The position numbers and the translations under genes were made by a program. The notes below the pieces were generated by a model that saw only the letters and a program-made list of their open reading frames with translations, was not told the origin of the DNA and did no database searches. From Neorhizobium lilium (GTDB lineage: Bacteria; Pseudomonadota; Alphaproteobacteria; Rhizobiales; Rhizobiaceae), in assembly GCF_004053875.1 (NCBI RefSeq), contig NZ_SBIP01000003.1:620001-684000 (forward strand): a stretch of 64,000 bases of DNA. Direction: 5' to 3'. Below, one piece after another: positions 1 through 9,452 of this stretch. Numbering within the stretch: position 1 is the first letter of the stretch; each line of letters begins with the position of its first letter.

Positions 1-884
1 TCGAAGACGAAGATATTCCGCTCCTCCTCGACCAGCTCCTTCAGAAATTCCACGACGATTTTCAGACGAAGGAGATCCCGCGTGGTTTCGTGATAGGTCG
101 TCCAGTAGGATCGCCTGATCACCGTTTGTGGCAGGATGCGCACCAGTTCCGGATATTGCCTTGCCACATAATCATGCAGGATGCCGATACCGGCCCCAGA
201 GCGGACCGCCTCGGTCTGCCCGGTCGCACTCGATATCTCGAAACGGGCATTCCAGTTGCGCATGATCTCGCCGGTAAAGTCGAGCGAGGGCGAGAAGATC
301 AGGTCTTCCACATAGCCGATACGGGAATGGTCGATCAGGGCCTCGATCGTCTTTGGTTCGCCGAATTCCGACAGGTAATTGCGGGCCGCATAAAGGCCGA
401 GTGTATAGTCCGTCAGCCTGGAGGAAACGAGGCGTCCCTGGTCCGGCCGTTCGATGGTGATCGCTACATCCGCTTCCCGCTGGGATAGGGAAAATGAGCG
501 GGGCACCGGAACGAGCTGGACCTTGAGTTCCGGATGCCGCCGGGTGAGACGGCCGAGGCGGGAGGCAAGAAACGAGACGCCGAACCCGTCGGGCGCCCCG
601 ATCCGGACCGTGCCGGCGATGGCAGCGTCGATGCGGCCCATGCTCGCCTGAACATCAAGCATCTCTGCTTCCATCCGCTCGGAAGCCCGCAGGAAAGCCT
701 CGCCCTCGACGGTCAGAATGCAGCCATTCGTTCGGCGGATGAGCAGCCTGGTGCCAAGGCTGTCTTCCAGCGCCGTGATCCTTCTCCCGAGCGTCGCGTG
801 ATTGATCGCTAGCCTGCGTGACGCGGAAAGAATCTGCCCGGCCCGAGCCACGGCGAGAAACAGACGAACGTCATCCCAATTCAT
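1..884 (-). CDS. LysR-family transcriptional regulator (C-terminus cut by window edge)
   Basis: DNA-binding regulator read from the ATG at 884 towards the left edge; about 294 codons are visible, so only the last few residues can be missing for a family usually near 300 residues. The N-terminus starts MNWDDVRLFLAVARAG and the first 60 residues form the LysR winged helix-turn-helix, with the conserved ALEDSLGTRLLIR stretch. The rest is the periplasmic-binding-like effector domain. It is divergent from the methylmalonate-semialdehyde dehydrogenase gene with 108 bp between the starts, the classic arrangement of a LysR protein with its target. That it controls this gene, and which ligand it senses, is inference. 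Confidence 0.9.
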   Translation of the reverse strand, partial: MNWDDVRLFLAVARAGQILSASRRLAINHATLGRRITALEDSLGTRLLIRRTNGCILTVEGEAFLRASERMEAEMLDVQASMGRIDAAIAGTVRIGAPDGFGVSFLASRLGRLTRRHPELKVQLVPVPRSFSLSQREADVAITIERPDQGRLVSSRLTDYTLGLYAARNYLSEFGEPKTIEALIDHSRIGYVEDLIFSPSLDFTGEIMRNWNARFEISSATGQTEAVRSGAGIGILHDYVARQYPELVRILPQTVIRRSYWTTYHETTRDLLRLKIVVEFLKELVEEERNIFVF

Positions 885-908
885 GGCAGCATCCTGATGT
901 CGAAAAAC

Positions 909-945
909 GCACAACGGATGCGTAAACAACGGCGTTGCGTTGTGC
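909..945. promoter_or_regulatory. Inverted repeat in the LysR/mmsA divergent promoter
   Basis: GCACAACG (909-916) is matched by CGTTGTGC (938-945), an 8-bp perfect inverted repeat with a 21-bp spacer, midway between the two divergent start codons. Position and symmetry fit an operator for the LysR regulator. Binding is inferred. Confidence 0.4.
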
Positions 946-992
946 AATAACAGGGTTATCCTCCCATCAACGAAAATCGGGAGAATATTTTT

Positions 993-2489
<1,497 letters not shown>

Positions 2490-2631
2490 GATCGAGCCCG
2501 GGGAAGTGATGTCAAGCATGGGAGGGGCCGGGATACCGGCCTCTCTCTGTTTTACCCGCTGCAACCTGCCATTGACGCGAGGGAATCCCACTCTACTTTA
2601 GCCGGTTGAGTAGGAGTGGGAGTTCTGTTCA

Positions 2632-2763
2632 ATGGTGTATGAGTGGGACGTCAAGCGAGCCCGCCGCTCGCGGTTGACGAAAAGGAGCATGGCTTTGCTT
2701 GCCATCCTCCTGACGGCCGGGATCGCGGTCTGGATCGTCATGAACTTCGGCTTTTACGTATAG
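2632..2763 (+). CDS. Small single-pass membrane protein, unknown function
   Basis: A 43-codon frame with a basic N-terminus (MVYEWDVKRARRSRLTKRS) followed by one hydrophobic helix of about 20 residues (MALLAILLTAGIAVWIVMNF). It sits alone between mmsA and a rhizobial repeat. The upstream AGTAGGAGTGGGAG stretch could serve as a ribosome-binding site. Basic head plus one transmembrane helix is the usual look of rhizobial small inner-membrane proteins. I do not recognise a family. Confidence 0.5.
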   Translation: MVYEWDVKRARRSRLTKRSMALLAILLTAGIAVWIVMNFGFYV

Positions 2764-2781
2764 GTGTCGATTGATCCTACA

Positions 2782-2836
2782 GCATGTCGCGCAAAAGTGT
2801 GTAAAAGTGTGTATCGGTTTTGCGTCAACGACATGC
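2782..2836. repeat. Rhizobial intergenic palindromic repeat
   Basis: Nested inverted repeats: GCATGTCG (2782-2789) with CGACATGC (2829-2836), and CGCAAAA (2790-2796) with TTTTGCG (2818-2824). I recall this kind of palindrome as a dispersed repeat in Rhizobium and Agrobacterium intergenic regions; that is memory, not a search. This copy also has AAAAGTGTGT twice in tandem in the loop. Confidence 0.6.
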
Positions 2837-2888
2837 GATAAAACAAGGCTTAAAGCGTGGAAAGCGAATCTGACAGATCGCGACACCC

Positions 2889-3155
2889 TCAGCGTTCAAG
2901 CCCGAGCATGGACCTGAACATCCGCGAAATGGACATGTAGTTCGGCGGCTCTTTGCCGATTGCCAGATAGCCCGATTCAGTCAAAGAGAAGCGGCGGCCT
3001 CTCGATGTGTCCCGATATATGATGTACTGCATGCTGAACGCGCGATTAAGGGCTGGTGCCATCTGGGTGCTCCATTCGACATCGCTTGCCGGGACGCGCG
3101 AGGCGCCGGCATTGTACAAAATCAGAAGAACCTCATGCAGATCGTCGGCAACCAT
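2889..3155 (-). CDS. Hypothetical 88-residue protein, possible winged-helix fold
   Basis: Short minus-strand gene. The pattern of a helix (DLHEVLLILYNAGASRVPASDVEW) followed by YIIYRDTSRGRRFSLTESGYLAI looks like a small winged-helix module, since the wing-like RGRRFSLTESG turn is typical of transcription-regulator folds. No motif is decisive. It is divergent from rirA with about 150 bp between them. The frame, length and RBS-to-start context are plausible, but the function is unknown. Confidence 0.5.
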   Translation of the reverse strand: MVADDLHEVLLILYNAGASRVPASDVEWSTQMAPALNRAFSMQYIIYRDTSRGRRFSLTESGYLAIGKEPPNYMSISRMFRSMLGLER

Positions 3156-3250
3156 CGTTCATTTTTACATGGAAGTCGGAGGCTGACTAGGCGCGAAAAT
3201 AACTCCATGTCGCCCCGCGCAAACTTGAGCAGCATTTTCTTATTTTGGAA

Positions 3251-3279
3251 TTGTTCAAAACTGCTTGAGCCTTTATATA
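3251..3279 (+). promoter_or_regulatory. Probable sigma-70 promoter of rirA
   Basis: TTGTTC at 3251-3256 and TATATA at 3274-3279 are separated by 17 bp, close to the housekeeping consensus, and lie about 28 bp upstream of the rirA start. A short perfect inverted repeat, CGGTCT (3282-3287) and AGACCG (3291-3296), follows the -10 box and could be an operator. Confidence 0.5.
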
Positions 3280-3306
3280 AGCGGTCTAAGAGACCGGGAG
3301 ACGATG

Positions 3307-3792
3307 ATGCGTTTGACCAAGCAGACCAATTACGCTGTGCGCATGCTCATGTATTGCGCAGCCAATGAAGGCTATCTGAGCCGCATCCCGGAAATCGCCC
3401 GCGCCTACGGCGTTTCCGAACTTTTCCTGTTCAAGATTCTCCAACCCTTGAACAAGGCCGGTTTGGTGGCGACGGTGCGGGGCCGCAATGGCGGCGTCAA
3501 GCTCGGCCGGCCCGCCGACCGCATTACCCTGTTCGATGTCATCAAGGTCACCGAAGACAGCTTCGCCATGGCCGAATGCTTCGAAGACGGGGCGGTGGAA
3601 TGCCCGCTGGTGGATAGCTGTGGCCTGAATGCCGCCTTGCGCAAGGCGCTCAATGCCTTCTTCGACGTTCTGACGGAATATACGATCGACGACCTCGTCA
3701 AGGCGCGTCCGCAGATCAATTTCCTGCTGGGAATCGATACTGTCAATCTGCCCAGGGTCAACTTGCCGAAGGTTGCCGCACCGGCCGCCTGA
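3307..3792 (+). CDS. rirA: Rrf2-family iron-responsive regulator RirA
   Basis: Iron-sulfur cluster transcriptional repressor that represses iron-uptake genes under iron sufficiency in rhizobia. The 161-residue protein starts MRLTKQTNYAVRMLMYC and has the Rrf2 winged helix (residues 1-65, with SELFLFKILQPLNKAGLV). The three cluster cysteines fall at 91, 99 and 105 in AECFEDGAVECPLVDSC, matching the rhizobial RirA set, and SFAMAECFE and KARPQINFLLG are RirA hallmarks. An ATG three bases upstream is also in frame; 3307 gives better spacing from GGGAG. It stands alone and is followed by a strong terminator. Confidence 0.93.
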   Translation: MRLTKQTNYAVRMLMYCAANEGYLSRIPEIARAYGVSELFLFKILQPLNKAGLVATVRGRNGGVKLGRPADRITLFDVIKVTEDSFAMAECFEDGAVECPLVDSCGLNAALRKALNAFFDVLTEYTIDDLVKARPQINFLLGIDTVNLPRVNLPKVAAPAA

Positions 3793-3815
3793 AACCCTCA
3801 GCCAGACCAAGCTTG

Positions 3816-3842
3816 AATGCCGGCGGATCGCCGGCATTTTTG
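3816..3842 (+). terminator. Rho-independent terminator after rirA
   Basis: A 9-bp GC-rich stem, ATGCCGGCG (3817-3825) with CGCCGGCAT (3829-3837), has a 3-nt loop and is followed by a T tract. It lies 24 bp after the rirA stop. Confidence 0.85.
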
Positions 3843-3950
3843 TTTGTGCAGGCGCCGGCTAAACCTTTCCGAGCCTCCGCCCGCTGTTGACATCCCTGGC
3901 CGTTTCGGCCCCTCTGCGGCAAAACAGGCATTTGCAATCGGGAGTCGGAG

Positions 3951-4493
3951 ATGGAAAAGCGGTCAGCCAAGGCAGTCGTCGTCATGGGAGTGAGCGGGGC
4001 CGGCAAGACCTCGATAGCAGCAAACCTCGCCAAGCGTCTGGGATGGATCTTCGTGGAAGGCGACCGGCTTCATCCCCAGGCCAATATCGACAAGATGGCT
4101 CATGGCGTTCCGCTGACGGATGACGACCGCTGGCCTTGGCTCGATGCCATCGGAGGCGAGCTTGCAGCGGCCAAGGCAAGGGGCGAAAGCATCGTCGCCA
4201 CCTGCTCTTCGTTGAAGCGAAGCTATCGCGAGCGGTTGCGGACAGCCAGCCAAGGTCCCCTGTATTTTGTTTTCCTCGATGGATCGGAAGCGCTTCTCTC
4301 CGTACGGATGGGAGAACGAAAGGGCCATTTCATGCCGGCCTCGCTTTTGCATAGCCAACTTGCCACGCTGGAATCGCCGCAAGGCGAGGAAGGCGTCGTG
4401 ACCGTCGATATAGATGCATCCATAGACTTGATCGTTGACAGTGCACTCACCGGATTGGAAAATCTTTGGCGGGCCGAAGAAAACAGGCTTTGA
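3951..4493 (+). CDS. gntK: Gluconokinase
   Basis: Phosphorylates gluconate to 6-phosphogluconate with ATP, feeding the Entner-Doudoroff and pentose phosphate routes. It is 180 residues long, the usual size for the thermoresistant GntK family. The P-loop GVSGAGKT is at residues 13-20. EGDRLHPQANIDKMAHGVPLTDDDRWPWL is the substrate-binding signature; CSSLKRSYRERLR, a LDGS motif and KGHFMPASLLHSQLATLE follow. The start has a GGGAGTCGGAG ribosome-binding site. It appears monocistronic, with no gluconate permease adjacent. Confidence 0.93.
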   Translation: MEKRSAKAVVVMGVSGAGKTSIAANLAKRLGWIFVEGDRLHPQANIDKMAHGVPLTDDDRWPWLDAIGGELAAAKARGESIVATCSSLKRSYRERLRTASQGPLYFVFLDGSEALLSVRMGERKGHFMPASLLHSQLATLESPQGEEGVVTVDIDASIDLIVDSALTGLENLWRAEENRL

Positions 4494-4671
4494 CCGATCG
4501 CCATCGACTTTGGCGGAACCTGCCTGCTGCGGCTTGTTATTTAAAATTATCTGCCCTCGTGATCTGAAATTCTTCCTTGCACGTATAAAGCCGCAAATTT
4601 AAAGTGAATCCGTTCCGACCGAGCTTTCGTTGCCGGCGCGGGGGGTGGCTGTGCGAGGAGACGAAAGTAGA

Positions 4672-5331
4672 ATGCAGGATTACAGTAATGGCAATGCCGG
4701 CTTGTTGCTTCGCCGCGTGCCAAAGCAGGAAAGAAGCCGCGAGCGCATTGACGAGATCCTGAAGGTCTCGATGGAGCTTATCGGTCAAAAGGGAATAGAT
4801 GCAGTCACGATGAAGGAGATCGCGGCGCTCTCGGGCGGCCCGATTGCTTCCGTCTACCAGTATTTTCCGAACAAGTCAGCCATCATTGCCATGCTGCATG
4901 AACGCTATGTGGATGATGTCCGTTTGACTGTCGCGGGCTACACATCCATGATCGCGTCCGCCGATGAGGCGCTTGATGTAGCGGAAAAGCTTTTCGACTT
5001 TTATTATGTGAGAATGCGCGAAAAGCCCGCCACTCAAGACCTTATCAACGCGATCCAGGCGGACAAGACGCTGGCCGAGCGGGACATTAATGAAATCCGC
5101 TTCCAGTCGGAGCTTCTGTTTGAAAACACGAAACAGTTCGTGTTGGAGCCGCTGAAGGATAGCTATCGAAACACGCTTTTCCTGATGTTCAACATGGCCG
5201 CAGCTACCCTTCGCCTTGCGCTGATGGTGCCGGCCGAGGAGGCGGGAAAAATCGTTGCGCAATTCAAATCGGTCGTCCGTGTACAGGCTTCCTATTATTT
5301 CACTGGCCGCTACCCGGAAGCTTCCGCCTAA
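4672..5331 (+). CDS. TetR-family transcriptional regulator
   Basis: One-component repressor of 219 residues. The N-terminal TetR helix-turn-helix spans about residues 15-65 (ERIDEILKVSMELIGQKG, then MKEIAALSGGPIASVYQYFPNKSAIIAML). The C-terminal ligand-binding domain is all-helical and gives no clue to the inducer. The ATG at 4672 was chosen because AGGAG lies 11 bases upstream; an in-frame TTG at 4630 would add 14 residues. It ends a few bases before a MITE-like element and has no evident partner gene, so the target is unknown. Confidence 0.85.
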   Translation: MQDYSNGNAGLLLRRVPKQERSRERIDEILKVSMELIGQKGIDAVTMKEIAALSGGPIASVYQYFPNKSAIIAMLHERYVDDVRLTVAGYTSMIASADEALDVAEKLFDFYYVRMREKPATQDLINAIQADKTLAERDINEIRFQSELLFENTKQFVLEPLKDSYRNTLFLMFNMAAATLRLALMVPAEEAGKIVAQFKSVVRVQASYYFTGRYPEASA

Positions 5332-5337
5332 ATAGAC

Positions 5338-5582
5338 TAGAGTGTGTCCGGGCTAAATTGAACCGTTCTGCCGAAGATAATGGCGGAAAAGCACCCGGCC
5401 TTTCGGGTTGGCTGAAGCGGGTCATCGTTCGGCGGGCAATCGATTCACTGGATCGATTGCTTGTTCGTCTCACTGTCGAGCGGCTTGGCCGTATGCGACG
5501 GCTACGACTCGCCGCCGCTCTCCTCGCATCTGCTCCCGCTTGAGCCAACAGAACTGTTTCTATTTAGCCCGGACACACTCTA
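5338..5582. mobile_element. MITE-like element with 22-bp terminal inverted repeats
   Basis: A perfect 22-bp inverted repeat lies at 5337-5358 and 5562-5583 (outer ends CTAGAGTGTGTCCGGG...), extended inward by an imperfect match ending in GTTCTG. The unit is about 245 bp, holds no transposase and begins and ends with TA, as expected for a non-autonomous IS630/Tc1-type insertion with a TA target duplication. It lies between the convergent TetR and dadA genes, and its right end supplies the last base of the dadA stop codon. Its identity as a MITE is inferred from structure. Confidence 0.65.
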
Positions 5583-6827
5583 GGCGCCGAAGCGTTCGGG
5601 CCGATAGGCTGAGATATCGATCAGCGTCTTCTCGCCGGTAATGGCCTCGGCGATAATCTGACCCGTCACCGGGCCAAGCGTGAGGCCATGATGCGCGTGG
5701 CCAAAGGCGAACCACAGGCCTTCGTGGCGCGGCGCCTTGCCGATGACCGGCATCATGTCCGGCGTGCAGGGGCGGGCGCCCATCCACGGCTCCTGGTCGA
5801 GACGTTCTGCCAATGGAAAGATGCTGCGGGCCACCGCTTCGGCGCGCTCCAGTTGCACGGGCGTTTTCGGCGCATCGCGACGAGCGAACTCCGCACCGGT
5901 GGTCAGGCGAATACCCTGGTTCATCGGCGCCAGGAAATAGCCGCGCTCGGCATCCATGGTCCAGCCATTCAGCTTGGCATTGCCTTTGGCGGCATAGTGC
6001 ATGTGATAGCCGCGCTTGACGCCGACGAGGAAATTATAGCCGAGCGGCTTGGTGACCGTGTCCGACCATGGGCCAAGCGCCACCACCACGTCCTTGGCTT
6101 CCACCGTGCCGTCGGCGACGACGACGCGCCAGCCGGTCTTTGTCTGCGACAGGGTCTTCGCATCGCCCTTCATCACGCGACCGCCCAGCTTCTCGAACAG
6201 CGCGACATAGGCCTTCGTCAGCGCCAGCGGGTCCTTGACCGACCACGGGTCTTCCCACTTCAGCCCGCCGACGAAATCCGTCGAAAGGTTCGGTTCCTGC
6301 TCGGCGATATCGGCAGCGGACAGCTCCTTGAAGGCGACGCCGTATTCCCGCTTCAGCCGGTCCGCCTCACGGATTTCGCTGTCATGCTTGGCGCGGGTGC
6401 GGAAGACTTCGGTCCAGCCGTTCTTGGCGATCAGCGCTTCCGCACCGGCCTCCTCGATCAGCTCGTTGTGCGTGGAGATCGAGTGCTCGATCAACGGCGC
6501 ATAGGCTCGGGCGATCAACTGATGCCGCGTCAGGTTGGAATGCCACCAGTATTTCGCCAGGAAGGATGTGACGGAGGGGATAGCCTTCCAATGATAATGA
6601 GCATCGATGCGATTGTTGAGCGCATAGCGCAGGATCATGCCGAATTGCTGCGGAAAACCGTAGGGCACGACGCCTTCGCGCTGGATCAGGCCGGCATTTC
6701 CGTAGGAGGTCTCGAGGCCCGGCTCTTTCCGGTCGATGAGAACGACCGATTTACCGCGCCGGGCGAGTTGCAATGCCGTCGATACCCCTACGATGCCGGC
6801 TCCCAGCACGATCGCATCTGCTGCCAT
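5580..6827 (-). CDS. dadA: D-amino-acid dehydrogenase small subunit (FAD-dependent)
   Basis: Membrane-associated flavoprotein that oxidises D-amino acids such as D-alanine to 2-oxo acids, passing electrons to the respiratory chain. The 415-residue length is typical. The N-terminal dinucleotide-binding motif is GAGIVGVSTALQLARRGKSV (residues 9-28), preceded by a beta strand. Mid-protein features are GLKWEDPWSVKDPLALTKAY and the C-terminal PCTPDMMPVIGKAPRHEGLW and GHAHHGLTLGPVTGQ, all characteristic of the DAO family. No alr/dadX racemase is adjacent. The stop codon TAG is formed at the junction with the MITE-like element, so the last residues may have been altered by that insertion. Confidence 0.9.
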   Translation of the reverse strand: MAADAIVLGAGIVGVSTALQLARRGKSVVLIDRKEPGLETSYGNAGLIQREGVVPYGFPQQFGMILRYALNNRIDAHYHWKAIPSVTSFLAKYWWHSNLTRHQLIARAYAPLIEHSISTHNELIEEAGAEALIAKNGWTEVFRTRAKHDSEIREADRLKREYGVAFKELSAADIAEQEPNLSTDFVGGLKWEDPWSVKDPLALTKAYVALFEKLGGRVMKGDAKTLSQTKTGWRVVVADGTVEAKDVVVALGPWSDTVTKPLGYNFLVGVKRGYHMHYAAKGNAKLNGWTMDAERGYFLAPMNQGIRLTTGAEFARRDAPKTPVQLERAEAVARSIFPLAERLDQEPWMGARPCTPDMMPVIGKAPRHEGLWFAFGHAHHGLTLGPVTGQIIAEAITGEKTLIDISAYRPERFGA

Positions 6828-7055
6828 GATTTTCCCGTCCAGTCTTGAAGTCTTTTTGGATGCCTGACCATGCCGCTGCCGATGCTGCGGTGCAAATGAA
6901 AAATCATCGAATGCCTATGGATTCTCTATTTCTGCGCAGGCCGGCACCAATCGAAAGCCTATGCGGCAACCGCTATCTTGGGTGTGCATCGGCTTCGATG
7001 CCAGCTCTGCGACATCTCGTCGCCGGAGCCGCCACATTCAGCACGGAGAGAACTC

Positions 7056-7229
7056 GTGTACGGTCGTCAAGACACATTCAATCGAACCCGGCTTGCGCAA
7101 CACGCGCGGCCTCGGAGTGTCACAGCAGTCCGAGGCGCGGAGCCTGAACTCGGTATATTCCTCAGGTTGGCCGGAGTGCTTAGCCTCTTGCTGTGTTTGG
7201 CCGGAGCCGTCGCGTTGCGGGTCAGTTGA
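7056..7229 (+). CDS. Small membrane protein (GTG start), unknown function
   Basis: A 57-residue frame with GTG at 7056 preceded by GGAGAG at a good distance. The first half is polar and arginine-rich. Residues about 34-56 form one hydrophobic helix (FLRLAGVLSLLLCLAGAVAL). It is followed after 11 bp by the next small gene on the same strand, which suggests a small-gene operon at 7056-7694. No family is recognised. Confidence 0.4.
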   Translation: MYGRQDTFNRTRLAQHARPRSVTAVRGAEPELGIFLRLAGVLSLLLCLAGAVALRVS

Positions 7230-7240
7230 GGAGCCGTGTC

Positions 7241-7516
7241 ATGGGTAGAGCAGTATTCAATGCCGAAGCAAACGCCCGGGGCATCCGCTTCACCGTCGGT
7301 CGCGACGCGCAAGGCCGCTGGGTCGTTTCCGACCGCGACGGGCTTGTCGGAGGCCTGTTCACCGACCGTGCCGCCGCCGTGCACTTCGCCATGTTCGAAA
7401 GCGATCACGAGCCCGGCGCGGTGTGCTGTGTCCCGGACATGGTGACGTTCAGCCTCGGTCCCGTCGTCACGGAACGTGCGTTGGGACCTGCAATCGGGAC
7501 CGGTCGCAAGGCGTGA
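7241..7516 (+). CDS. Hypothetical 91-residue protein
   Basis: Starts at the ATG at 7241 after GAGGAG. The sequence RWVVSDRDGLVGGLFTDRAAAVHFAMFES resembles the short beta-beta-alpha modules of small cytosolic proteins that read an environmental or housekeeping signal (DUF2188-like), but the match is loose. It is soluble, with no signal peptide. It is second in a run of three small same-strand frames. Codon usage is like the neighbouring core genes. Confidence 0.55.
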   Translation: MGRAVFNAEANARGIRFTVGRDAQGRWVVSDRDGLVGGLFTDRAAAVHFAMFESDHEPGAVCCVPDMVTFSLGPVVTERALGPAIGTGRKA

Positions 7517-7535
7517 GGGCAATATTGTGGTTCGC

Positions 7536-7694
7536 ATGTTTGATTATATGCGCGGATACGTCTATCCGCGCATATGTGTTTGGGAAAATGATACTGCGCC
7601 CTCTTTGAAGCTGGTTCTGCCGACCTTCGTGGTGCTGTTGATGGTGCTCGGAGTGGCCTCGCTGATTACTTGCGCAAGCAACGCCTGGCGATGA
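7536..7694 (+). CDS. Possible small membrane protein containing a perfect DNA palindrome
   Basis: A 52-codon frame starting MFDYMRGYVYPRICVW with one hydrophobic helix near residues 25-45 (LVLPTFVVLLMVLGVASLI). It follows the previous gene by 19 bp. The early codons sit in a perfect 13-bp hairpin (7546-7558 with 7563-7575), which is unusual in a coding region and lowers confidence that the frame is translated as drawn. Confidence 0.35.
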   Translation: MFDYMRGYVYPRICVWENDTAPSLKLVLPTFVVLLMVLGVASLITCASNAWR

Positions 7695-7923
7695 ATTGGC
7701 TGGGACGCTAACTGGCAGACCTGAACGACCATCTGGTCCTTCAACGGGAACGCTGTCTTCCCGCCGGCGGGCTCGACCGCAACATTCAATCCCGCATTTG
7801 ATTTTCATCAAATTCATTCTTGACGCCTGGGTCCGGATGCTTAGTACACACATAATGTGCTGACGGCCGTTCGACCGCCGATTCCCCACCTGCAAGACGC
7901 ATTTGCGCGCTGGACTTCATTTC

Positions 7924-9387
7924 ATGAAAGACAATCGTTCTCACCGCGCCTTCGTGGTCGTCGCGGTCATGGCCAGTATGGCGATGATCGCGATCGAAGC
8001 CACGATCGTATCGACGGCCATGCCCCAGATCGCCGCGCAGCTCGGCCAGATCAACCTCTACAGCTGGGTCTTCTCGTCTTTCCTTCTGACCCAGACGGCC
8101 ATGACCGTGGTCTTCGGCAAGCTGGCCGACATTTATGGCCGCAAGCCGATGATCCTCTTGGGCATCGCGCTTTTCCTCGCAGCCTCCGTACTGGCGGGCT
8201 TTGCCTGGTCCATGCCCTCCATGATTGCCTTCCGTCTGCTGCAGGGCATCGGTGCCGGTGCCATTCAGCCCGTAGCCATGACCGTGGTCGCAGATATGTT
8301 TCCGGGCAATCAGCGAGGCAAGGTGCAGGGCTATCTTGCCAGCGTGTGGGCGCTTTCGGCGGTCGTTGGCCCGCTGCTGGGCAGCATCATCATCCACAAC
8401 CTGCCTTGGGCCTGGATCTTCTGGATCAACGTGCCGGTGGGTCTGTTGGCAGCGCTCGGCTTCATGATGTTCCTGCATGAGGAAAAGCAGACGCGATCGG
8501 TCTCGATCGACGTGCTCGGTGCAGGGCTGTTCGCCATCTCCATTTCCGCACTTATGATCGCGCTCACTGAAATGGAAAGTACGTCGTCAAGCTATACCTT
8601 GATTGCGCTTGTCATTTTCGTCGTCACACTCGTTGCCTTCATCTGGCAGGAGCGTCGTGCGGAAGCGCCCATGGTGGCGCCCGATCTCTGGCTGAAGCGC
8701 CCGATCGCCTTCTCCAATGTCGCGGTCTTCTTCGCCAGCATGTCCATCATGGGGCTCACCACCTTCCTGCCCATGTATGTGCAGACGGTGCTCAACCGCT
8801 CGCCGCTGATTGCAGGCTTCGCGCTGACCATGCTTCTGCTCGGCTGGCCGTTTGGAGCGACAGTCGCCTCGCGCCAGTTCCATCGCCTGGGCCTGCGTCC
8901 GATCATGATCGCAGGTTCACTGCTGATCCCAGCCGGCACGCTGTTTCTAGTCTTCCTGTCGCCGTCAAGCTCGCCAGTATTGGCCGGCGTCGGCTCGCTT
9001 GTCATGGGCTTCGGCATGGGCCTTCTGAACATCGGTGCGCTGATCCTGACGCAGGAGAGCGTGAACTGGGACCAGCGCGGAAGCGCCACGGCCTCGAACG
9101 TGTTCTCGCGAAATCTGGGAAGCACGCTGGGTGCCGCCGTGCTGGGCGCCGTGCTGACCTACGGTCTGGCGCATGCCACCAACGGCCAGACGATCACGCC
9201 GGAGCAATTGCGGACGCTGCTGAACGGCACCGGCGCGGTGCTGGCGGATGGCGAGGCGATACGGCTTGCCTTGCAGCAGGCGCTGCATGCGACCTTCCTG
9301 GTCATGCTCGTCATCGCCGTGCTGATCGTTCCTGCCTGTCTGCTCGTCCCGCATCCGAGGCGCGGCGCGGCTGTGCAGAAAGCCTGA
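7924..9387 (+). CDS. MFS multidrug exporter, DHA2-like
   Basis: Proton-coupled drug/proton antiporter of the inner membrane, 487 residues, with the hydrophobic spacing of a 14-helix DHA2 transporter. Helix 1 carries MASMAMIAIEATIVSTAMPQ. Motif A is GKLADIYGRKPMI near residues 70-82, and motif C-like LLQGIGAGAIQPVAM follows. The C-terminal half repeats the MFS fold (GLTTFLPMYVQTVL). The ATG at 7924 puts a short charged leader (MKDNRSHRAF) before helix 1; no strong ribosome-binding site is visible. No adaptor or regulator gene is adjacent, so the substrate is unknown. Confidence 0.88.
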   Translation: MKDNRSHRAFVVVAVMASMAMIAIEATIVSTAMPQIAAQLGQINLYSWVFSSFLLTQTAMTVVFGKLADIYGRKPMILLGIALFLAASVLAGFAWSMPSMIAFRLLQGIGAGAIQPVAMTVVADMFPGNQRGKVQGYLASVWALSAVVGPLLGSIIIHNLPWAWIFWINVPVGLLAALGFMMFLHEEKQTRSVSIDVLGAGLFAISISALMIALTEMESTSSSYTLIALVIFVVTLVAFIWQERRAEAPMVAPDLWLKRPIAFSNVAVFFASMSIMGLTTFLPMYVQTVLNRSPLIAGFALTMLLLGWPFGATVASRQFHRLGLRPIMIAGSLLIPAGTLFLVFLSPSSSPVLAGVGSLVMGFGMGLLNIGALILTQESVNWDQRGSATASNVFSRNLGSTLGAAVLGAVLTYGLAHATNGQTITPEQLRTLLNGTGAVLADGEAIRLALQQALHATFLVMLVIAVLIVPACLLVPHPRRGAAVQKA

Positions 9388-9452
9388 TTTGCCGGGATCA
9401 AACAGCTAGGACCAATCGACTTCAGGTTTCGGGCGTGGCGCTGCCAACACCA

